Assembly: GCF_001949145.1 (NCBI RefSeq)
Contig: NW_019091395.1
Coordinates: 1-32,758, forward strand
DNA: 32,758 bases
DNA from: Acanthaster planci
Taxonomy: Eukaryota > Echinodermata > Asteroidea > Valvatida > Acanthasteridae
Direction: 5' to 3'
Both the position numbers and the translations under genes were made by a program. Below, one piece after another: positions 20,001-32,758 of the stretch; position 1 is the stretch's first letter; the number at the start of each line of letters is the position of its first letter. The notes under the pieces were generated by a model. That model was not told where the DNA came from. It ran no database searches and worked only from the letters and a program-made list of their open reading frames with translations.

Positions 20001-23000
20001 CGGAGTACCCGGATGCCACCATCCTCAGACCGGCCCAGATGTTTGGCAGGGAGGACCGCTACTTCAACCACTTTGCCAGTAAGTCCAGCCGCCTGTAGCT
20101 GCCAAGATAGACTCGTGTGGCAGGCCCGAGATCTACCAAATGGCATTCAAGTACAGTTGGGAAGATGATTCGGGTGTTGACTGACGCCGTATCATTCGGT
20201 GCGGAGTCAGAGATTCCGAGGTCATGGAAAATCCTGGGGGGAAAAAAGGTTGTCCTGGAAAATCATGGAAAATTGGGGAAAATAGATTGTACTGGAACCC
20301 TGTTGTCAGTGGAAACAAATCATGGAAAAGTCATGGAAATCGAGATTATGCAAGGGTTATTTTTGATGGGCTGGTATTGACATGATAACAGAATGATAAA
20401 TGTACAGGCCATTTCCCTGTCAATTGATAGTAGTGGCTCAAACAGTCCTCGGGTCATAATACCAAAGAACTTTTCTATGCAAGTGGCGTTAAATGTTATG
20501 GAAATCATCCTCTTTTAGTCATGGAAAGTCCTGGAAAAGTCTGGACTTTGGTCTTCAGAGTTGTGCGAACCCCGAAGTCTCTCAAGCAAAGAACTTTTCT
20601 CTGCAAGTGGCAGGGGCTGTGGATGTCACAGCTGGGGGGGGGAGTTGTAGAGATTTGTGCAGAATTCTGTCTTCTCACATATCCTTCATTCTACAGATCA
20701 GAGATTCTTTGGTGGTGTCCCGCTGTTTTTTTCAGCAGGCCACATTGTCAAGAGGCCGGTTTATGTAAGTCACAGAAATGTTGCACTGGCAAGTTTTCTA
20801 TCTGAGATAGATTTCGATGTCTTTTAACCACTTCCTGCCGGGGCAGTTATTAATGTTGATGATGCTGGGCCGGGATATTTATCATTTTTTTCTGTTTTCA
20901 AAATTCTTTAAAAACTCCTATCTTCATTTACTGGACACTCACAAACACGTGAAAGACTGTCTGGTGTCCACTCTAGCCTGACAGACAAAATCTATTGACG
21001 CCTGAGTATTTCCGCCATGCCTGCAGCCTTGTAAAAAGAGCCCAGATTATGCGGTGTTATAACTTTCTTTTGTTCACGAACCTGGCTCAGTGTGCTGCTG
21101 ACCTCTTGTCAATAAGGACCAGATTAGCATGCAGCGGTGCTGTGTGGTTCACCCCTGTGGTGGTGGATCGCTTTTGTCCCCGTTGGTAATCCGCTCGCTC
21201 TAAATGCCCCAAACCGTGGTATACTGTTCAAAAAAAAAACTGGATTATCTCCACTTTTGAGAGCGAAAAAATGTCCAGCAGCCTGGTCTTTTGTTCCGAG
21301 TATGGTCTTTTGTTACAAGGCCCTGTTCCCTTTGTCCGAGTTCGGAGACCCTGTCCACGCATTTAAAGCATACGTGTCCGGATCCAGAATCCCTGGCAGG
21401 AAGTGGTTAAAGTGTTTTTAATGCGGGTAATTATTTTCCCATTTCAAAAAATTAAATTGTTGTTTTTTTTTTTTGTTTTTTTTTGGTTACCGGGCCAGAT
21501 CCCTGTAAACTATGTACAGGTAAATTGTGAATGCTCTGAACTTTGGATGCCGAGGTTGGAGGAAAAATGACCTAGTTCTGAAAGAAATCAGTCATAGCTT
21601 TCAATATGGTTCAAAAACTGTTGGAAATTTTCACCGCGGTCTTTTGCAGATTGTTTTGACTGTATTCAGTTTCTTGTTTTTGCACAGGTGGCTGATGTCG
21701 GACAGGCCGTCATGGAGGCCATCCGGAACCCAGAAACGGCCGGCATGACCTTTGAACTTGTCGGGTAAGTTCCTCGTGTTGTTTACTTAATTGCAAGGCA
21801 GTAGACCTGTTGAAAAGCTCAGCGGGAATGATGGTAAACCGACAGGAGCTCTGATGCCTTTTATATTGGACTCCCTTTTCATGGAAGGGAGTACAGAAAA
21901 TTGAGAAGAATCCCGAGACAAACAATAATTTATCATCACCCCTTCGATGCAGTGATCGCCATACCAAAGAATTACAGATGACACGCCATTACTTTACTCC
22001 CGTGCTAAACCCTCTCATTCTTTTGTAAACATTTCCCCTCGTTGACTTCTCCACTCCCTACAGACCCAACGGCTATCTTCTCCCCGACCTGGTCGATTTC
22101 ATCTACCGGGTGACACGGAGGCCCTACATCAGGTACCCCGTGCCCAGGTACCTGCTGCGCTTCGTGGCCGGGATCCTAGAGAAGTCGCCCTTTGAGCCGC
22201 TGATGACGAGAGACATGCTGGAACTGGTGAGTTGATGTCTTTTTTTTTTCTCCCCGGCTGCGCTCCGGAATTCCAGAGCTACAAGTGTGTGCATCGCCGG
22301 CATGTGACCACATATTCTCGACTATATAGGACCCAACTCTAGACACAGATTCATATGAAGCTTGAGTTTCTTCCTGACCCAACATCCTTGATGTTCCTTC
22401 AAGGGAGCTTCCAAAAAACTATAATCCTTTACGATGCAGGAAGCCAATTGAACACTCTCTGAACTGAAGTCTCGAGGGGCATTAAGCCCTACGTAAGGCA
22501 AAAGTGTCCGGTTTCTTATTTTCCACAATATTGACAATCCTCTGAACCCTGGTGGATTTTGAAGGGTCTGGAATGGTCAAGGTATAGTGACCAATTTTTA
22601 CCTTCAGCCTGTTGTCCACTCGTGCACCTCTGTGACTATCAATATTTGTGGATCAGCTCAGCACATCTCTGAAACCTTTAGTGGTTGCATGGGGCACGGC
22701 AGGGCGACACTAGAGTCACATCCAGTCCTCACTGATAGGCAGTACCTTCAAAGCTTGAGAGAGTTTACCAGCTGCTTTATCCCTAACCCTGCCAGACGCA
22801 GCACAGTGCATCAGGTGAAAAAGTCTGGCGTACTTTGATGCTGTGGGCAATCAACAGCAGCTGAACAAACTGGCCATGTTGAGACAATGGGCGCTAGTCC
22901 TGTTGAAAAATGCCACTGTTTGATCTTGTGGTGACTGGCAACCACGGACTCCCAGGCTGTTTGGCTTTTGGGAGGGTTAACCTCTTGAATCTTGTTAATG

Positions 23001-23374
23001 CACCGGGTAGGTAAGCCACTTTGACAAACGATGCAGTTTGATGCACCTGGCAGGTTTTCTGGCCAAGTACCCATGGAGGGTTAGGGTTAAGTTGCAAGTA
23101 TACTTTCAGTACAGTAACCATTAATGTCCAGAACCTAGTTCATAACTGTTGTTGCCTTGCAAGTGCCAGGTATAACCACTGTCATGTCTGTATCTCTCTT
23201 TTGCAGCAACACACTTCAGAGAATGTCACTCCTGGCATGCCAGGCCTGGAGGATCTGGGCATCACCCCGACGCTCATCGAGATGGCAGCGATCCGTGGCC
23301 TGCGCAGGCACCGCGCCGATCGGTACTTCGACCTGGGCATCGACGAGGTCGAGCCGGCACCAACTGTCAAGTAG
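16974..23374 (+). CDS. NDUFA9: NDUFA9, complex I 39-kDa accessory subunit (10 coding exons)
   Basis: An accessory subunit of mitochondrial NADH:ubiquinone oxidoreductase, an atypical short-chain dehydrogenase that holds a structural NADPH on the matrix side. Coding exons: 16974-17019, 17743-17919, 18533-18630, 18967-19058, 19280-19421, 19976-20078, 20697-20764, 21688-21764, 22064-22226, 23207-23374. All introns are GT-AG, every phase agrees, and the total is 1134 bases, or 377 residues, the length I recall for the human protein. Residues 1 to about 37 are rich in Ala, Arg, His and Ser with few acids, consistent with a mitochondrial presequence. [14 protein letters not shown] precedes the Rossmann motif GASGFLG (61-67). 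Later landmarks are [24 protein letters not shown] and [11 protein letters not shown] 16974 has an excellent context (A at -3, G at +4). Exon assignments follow homology and splice consensus; no transcript was available. Confidence 0.97.
17743..17919 (+). CDS. NDUFA9: NDUFA9 coding exon 2, NADPH-binding motif
   Basis: Residues 16-74 plus one base of 75. The acceptor follows a pyrimidine tract ending CCACCAG and the donor is G|GTAAGA. It contains the end of the presequence, the family motif [17 protein letters not shown] and the dinucleotide-binding GASGFLG. Confidence 0.93.
18179..18336. repeat. Large hairpin with hammerhead-like core in NDUFA9 intron 2
   Basis: Two 68-base arms (18179-18246 and 18269-18336) are about 90 percent complementary around a 22-base spacer. 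The right half reads CTGAAGA (18261-18267), a 5-bp stem GGTAC/GTACC with loop TCGG, then GAAA (18283-18286), which matches the hammerhead ribozyme core consensus CUGANGA...GAAA. GCCAAGC/GCTTGGC and GGTAA/TTGCC could supply helices III and I. Two extra T residues near the expected cleavage site weaken the fit. The element is most likely a mobile repeat. Confidence 0.7.
18533..18630 (+). CDS. NDUFA9: NDUFA9 coding exon 3
   Basis: Residues 75-107, ending in phase 0 before GTAAGT. It contains [17 protein letters not shown] and MGDLGQILF, which match the conserved stretch after the Rossmann beta-alpha-beta unit. Confidence 0.96.
18967..19058 (+). CDS. NDUFA9: NDUFA9 coding exon 4
   Basis: Residues 108-137 plus two bases of 138, with acceptor TTCACAG and donor GAG|GTGAGC. 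It contains [15 protein letters not shown], the conserved strand-turn of the fold. Confidence 0.96.
19280..19421 (+). CDS. NDUFA9: NDUFA9 coding exon 5
   Basis: Residues 138-185, with acceptor TTGCCCTAG and donor AAG|GTGAGA. It contains [20 protein letters not shown] and [10 protein letters not shown]. The latter sits where classical short-chain dehydrogenases have their catalytic Ser, and the active Tyr-Lys pair is absent. Confidence 0.96.
19976..20078 (+). CDS. NDUFA9: NDUFA9 coding exon 6
   Basis: Residues 186-219 plus one base of 220, with acceptor GTGACAG and donor A|GTAAGT. It contains the [15 protein letters not shown] stretch, equivalent to the family's PSDIFGREDR region. Confidence 0.96.
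20222..20545. repeat. TCATGGAAA-type simple repeats and a local duplication in NDUFA9 intron 6
   Basis: Words of the form TCATGGAAA and CCTGGAAAA recur at 20222-20345 and again at 20519-20540. Nearby, CAAAGAACTTTTCT followed by TGCAAGTGGC occurs at about 20463-20488 and again at 20586-20611 with one difference. The pattern suggests a decayed repeat family with a short tandem duplication. It is entirely intronic. Confidence 0.5.
20697..20764 (+). CDS. NDUFA9: NDUFA9 coding exon 7
   Basis: Residues 220-242, with acceptor TTCTACAG and donor TAT|GTAAGT. It is the shortest internal exon. The peptide [10 protein letters not shown]...VKRPVY fits the conserved FGPIPL...VKQPVY region. Phase and similarity together make it secure. 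Confidence 0.92.
20828..21406. mobile_element. piggyBac-like MITE flanked by TTAA, NDUFA9 intron 7
   Basis: The ends are CCACTTCCTGCC (20828-20839) and its exact complement GGCAGGAAGTGG (21395-21406), extended inward by GGGG/CCCT with one mismatch. Both ends abut TTAA (20824-20827 and 21407-21410), the target-site duplication made by piggyBac transposases. The 579-base element has no transposase frame, so it would be a non-autonomous derivative. It accounts for more than half of intron 7. Confidence 0.75.
21688..21764 (+). CDS. NDUFA9: NDUFA9 coding exon 8
   Basis: Residues 243-267 plus two bases of 268, with a strong pyrimidine tract before GCACAG and donor GG|GTAAGT. It contains [15 protein letters not shown] and TFELVG. 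Confidence 0.96.
22064..22226 (+). CDS. NDUFA9: NDUFA9 coding exon 9
   Basis: Residues 268-322, with acceptor CCCTACAG and donor CTG|GTGAGT. It contains the [15 protein letters not shown] helix region and [17 protein letters not shown]. Confidence 0.96.
23207..23374 (+). CDS. NDUFA9: NDUFA9 coding exon 10 and stop
   Basis: Residues 323-377 and TAG, with acceptor CTCTTTTGCAG. It contains [11 protein letters not shown] and [10 protein letters not shown], close to the family C-terminus. Confidence 0.96.
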   Translation, partial: QHTSENVTPGMPGLEDLGITPTLIEMAAIRGLRRHRADRYFDLGIDEVEPAPTVK

Positions 23375-24404
23375 ATGCGAGGATAGTTCCCTCCGACTTC
23401 CTAAAATGTACATTTTATTATATCAAAGATCTTACAGCTACGCTCGCTGATTTGTTGACAAGTTTGCAGTTTGTGGCTCCCGTGGAGATATGAATTATAG
23501 CGTAGATCCTGCAAAAATGGGTACACTGGTTCTGCTTAGAAATTCTAGGAAGTTGCACGGGTACAGAACGAAAAAGAAAAGGCCTAGGATGTTGAGCACT
23601 TGTGCTGTCAAGTGTGTATTGCCCAAGACTAGAGTGAAAATAAAGGGGAAATACTTTAATACTGAGGTAACCTGTTGGGAATTTGCAGCACCCTATTTTC
23701 ATCTGTGACCTGTCAACACACAATGAACTGCAAGTCAGAATTTTCAAAAACTGAGATATTGGTATTTTTTAATTCAGCAGAAAAAGAGCTTTCCAGTGGT
23801 ATGTACATGGAACACTTGGGGTAGAAATATCAGGAGACAAAGTGACATTATTCTGGCAGCTTTGCGTCTTTGTTCCCGGCATTTTTTCACAATTTCAGAC
23901 CAGGCACAAATAATGCCATCATCAAAATTGCTGAGCAAATGACATTTGTAAATTACATGATCCTGTGAAATATTTTGAATTAAAGAGAAGACGGGTTACT
24001 CTTTCCAAATATTACAAAACCTCAAAATTGACCTTCGCTTCAATACGACTTAGACCCTCAAAATAGGAAAGAGTGAGATGCGACTTTACTCTCATTTTGT
24101 CGTAACAGGTCACATTTTTCGAGTTGTGATAATTAAAGAGCACCAAACCTGTTGCCAACTGAAAAAAAGACGCCACTTCCAGAATGTGGCCAGCATGCAA
24201 GGGAGAAAAAAAGGTTGACAAATACATGCTCTTTGGTGCAGCACAAATTTTTCGAGTCGGTTCCTCAATGTAGCCATTTACTTGAGAGCTTTTGTTTGCA
24301 GGTCCAACCTGAAGGGAAGGACTGGTCTTGTAAGACGGAAACAGAGACAAAAGTATGATTTGTACAGACTATATTGCAACCAGGAGACACAAACGCAATG
24401 AGTG

Positions 24405-24410
24405 AATAAA
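24405..24410 (+). promoter_or_regulatory. Probable NDUFA9 poly(A) signal
   Basis: AATAAA is followed about 30 bases later by a GT-rich stretch (24436-24453, GTGTGCCTGTGTTTTT), the normal layout of a cleavage and polyadenylation site. It implies a 3' UTR of roughly 1.05 kb. An earlier AATAAA at 23639-23644 is an alternative with a less GT-rich downstream region. Confidence 0.5.
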
Positions 24411-24777
24411 GTTAATGTTGAGTTTGGAAATTCCAGTGTGCCTGTGTTTTTGAATGGCAGAATATTACATAGACCATTTCAACACGAGATACACACAACA
24501 TTAAGAAATTAAAACCAGTTAGGTTTGGGCGCGAACTATAGTTTGACCATTAGCCAATAAGCCATTTGCGAGTTAAATAAAATAAGAGAGAATAAAATCT
24601 GGTACACTGAGTTCTTGAAATTCACATGTACATAAAAACTTGAATTCTCCATATTAAAACCACTGTTGCTTATACCCAGCAAGAAATGAGACCGAGGGGT
24701 ACCCCCCCAACATGTCCAATCCCTATACACATTCCAGACTATTGTTACTTAACACATCTCCCCAAAATGTCTGAAAG

Positions 24778-25047
24778 GAATTCCCCAGATTCCTGCGAGA
24801 CAATGACCAAAACAAAGCAGGGGGGGTTCTCTCCGTCTCATACCTTGCTGCATATGCTGTTGCTATACGTCTTGATTCGGGGCAAGCTTTTGTTTAGTTA
24901 CATAAGAGACACCTTGCAACAATACACTGTTCTCAGTGGATAAGAACAGCACAAAGGAACCAGTCCATTCCAGAGATGGTGGTCGCTATGCAATAGCTTG
25001 CCCCGAATCACGAGGTATAGCAACAGTGTCTTCAGTCTGGGGAATTC
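24778..25047. mobile_element. Inverted-repeat element between NDUFA9 and KRR1
   Basis: The ends are GAATTCCCCAGA (24778-24789) and its exact complement (25036-25047). An inner pair, 24857-24888 and 24995-25026, is complementary over 32 bases with few mismatches around GATTCGGGGCAAGCT. The left arm carries about 60 additional bases between the outer and inner blocks. It lies between two convergent genes. Confidence 0.65.
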
Positions 25048-25820
25048 AAATTGTTACGCTTCTATGCAATCAGATAACACAGTGTACCAGATTTTATTCA
25101 AATTTAACTTGCAAGTGGCTTATTGCTTTTTAACAATGCGCATGTACAGTTCTGTTACACTTGAAGGACCCTAGTTGGTCATTTTGTAAAAATATCATCG
25201 TTACATTTTGCCGTTGGCTGCGATTCTCACAGTGTAGATGGTCATTGAAATCTCGTACAGTTATTTTCATGTGAATGGTTCCCCCGTAATGATAAATGAA
25301 ATCGGCTATTGATAAACCAGCGGTACGACCATAACCCTTGGGCCTGGTTCAAAATGGTTGAAGTTCCGGCCATGTTAGTCAAACCCTAGTTAACTATAGT
25401 CAATGCTCGAATTTGCCCTATGCATATATTAACTTTCCCCTTTAGACTGGTTCCCATTCCCTTCTTTCAGTGTCTAAAAAGATGTATGAGAAGGATCAGG
25501 GACCAGCTAAGATGCTGTCCTCGCTTTCCCTGGTACGCAAGTCCTGGCTCCCATATATAAGTGGACGAACTTGCACGTGGACCAGTGAATTCTAGTGCCT
25601 TCCATTTGCTCCTTGCCAAGATTCATTGCGCCCTCGTTTCAGTGCACAGAGATCATCCAACAATGAAGTCTAGCCTTGAACAAGATGCAAACTGCTCCTA
25701 TCTAAAAACTGCACACATGAAGCTGGAACACTGAGCACACCCCAAGTTGTAAAAATGATCGATTTTGGGTAGCCACAGCAGTCGTATCATTCAAGAGTTT
25801 CTTATTTTCTTTCACAGCCG

Positions 25821-31867
<6,047 letters not shown>

Positions 31868-32200
31868 TTTGAATAGCTCCCTCTTTAGACTGGGATTGAC
31901 AACAACATTGGGCTAGGGGCGTTACCGCATTGAGAAAACAGAAATATCGCTTTCTTTTTTGTTCGTGCTTGAAATAACTTTTACATCAACCTAAGCACAG
32001 AACAAAGGCACCAAAGCGAATATCTACGAATAGATTTAGTGGCATTCTTTTGTTCCTAATTTTCATAATCTGGATAAAAATAAAAATGATTCTTTTCCTT
32101 TTTTTCGGGGGGGGGACAGGTCACATAAACGTTGGCGGCATTGAAACAGTAAAATCGCCAAGATTGTAAAACAAAAATAATAAATTGCTTTTATTTTCCA
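31868..32200. other. KRR1 upstream region
   Basis: This should hold the KRR1 5' UTR and promoter. No TATA box is clear. A G run lies at 32108-32116. No gene was recognised. Confidence 0.4.
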
Positions 32201-32264
32201 TTCAACCAGCCAACAGTTAGGATCATTTGCTGAACTACCAACTGAGCTTTAGCCAATGGCCAGG

Positions 32265-32758
32265 ACAAATTTGCCTCTCTGGGCGGAATAAGTAATATAA
32301 CTCCCATTAAACAGCAGACTAACGGTCGGGAAACATTTGCCTAACTACACACTATGCCATGCAGCTAACGGTCACAAAACATTTGCCTAACTATGTACTG
32401 TGTCAGCAGACGGTCAGTAACTTGTGCCTAACTGCGTACTGGGCTAGCTGTTATAAAGTGTTTGCCTAGCTCATCGAAATAACAGTCCTGAAAAAACCAC
32501 CCAACTTTGCATTAAGTTTATTAACGGTCAAAGGCAATATGCCTTTTTTGTAATGCTGTTTTTTAATTCTGAGCCAACTAACGACTAAGAAAAAGTTGCC
32601 TATAACTTGCCTTTGAACCTTTCAGTTTTCACCATTGCCTCACGCTGGCTAAGTGGAAAGTTAGGCAAATACTTCCTCACTGTAAACTGGCTCAGTCAAG
32701 GGTTAGGCAAATTGTTTCGTGACCGCTCGCTCCTCTTCAATAGATAGTTAGGCAAATT
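32265..32758. mobile_element. Second foldback element with tandem-repeat arms, cut by the window edge
   Basis: ATTTGCCTAACTA-type words recur at about 32336, 32382, 32423 and 32461, spaced 38-46 bases apart, often preceded by ACGGTCACAAAAC. The reverse complement, AGTTAGGCAAAT, recurs at about 32660, 32702 and 32747 with spacings of 42 and 45. TTGTTTCGTGACCGC (about 32713) mirrors the left-arm unit. The right arm continues beyond the window. Confidence 0.7.

Overview
The window is animal nuclear DNA: AT-rich, gene-poor, with spliced genes that use GT-AG introns, a tRNA-derived SINE and many short inverted-repeat transposon relics. The proteins are of ordinary bilaterian type. The abundance of the palindromic word ACATGTAC and a SINE of the kind common in echinoderms and their relatives suggest a marine invertebrate deuterostome (echinoderm, hemichordate or lancelet). 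That placement is inference; the sequence alone does not fix the species.

Four genes can be supported. (1) 8027-9355 (+) is a single-exon PGAP4/TMEM246-like glycosyltransferase, which adds the GalNAc side chain to GPI anchors in the Golgi. (2) 13024-13452 (-) is TXNL4A/DIM1, the U5 snRNP thioredoxin-fold protein, complete in one uninterrupted frame. (3) 16974-23374 (+) is NDUFA9, the NADPH-binding accessory subunit of mitochondrial complex I. It can be assembled from ten coding exons whose phases all agree, giving 377 residues. (4) 25821-31867 (-) is KRR1, the KH-domain small-subunit processome factor. It can be assembled from seven coding exons, giving 375 residues. PGAP4 and TXNL4A converge, TXNL4A and NDUFA9 diverge, and NDUFA9 and KRR1 converge. 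The four genes serve unrelated housekeeping functions and share no visible pathway.

The rest is mostly repeat debris. Positions 1-4145 hold no recognisable gene and are rich in ACATGTAC. Positions 4151-5503 hold a foldback element whose two arms are arrays of a 16-bp unit in opposite orientation. Positions 6266-7361 hold a duplicated sequence: one copy is empty and the other carries two different terminal-inverted-repeat (TIR) elements with visible target-site duplications. Further TIR elements lie at about 7636, 10081, 11160, 15871, 20828 (piggyBac-like, TTAA-flanked) and 24778. NDUFA9 intron 2 holds a 68-bp-arm hairpin with a hammerhead-ribozyme-like core. KRR1 introns hold a SINE, a perfect telomere-motif hairpin and a GC-rich hairpin. 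The right edge cuts through a second foldback element with tandem-repeat arms.

No CRISPR array, rRNA, intact tRNA gene or virus-derived gene was found. All exon joins rest on reading frame, splice consensus and remembered family sequence; no alignment or database search was run.
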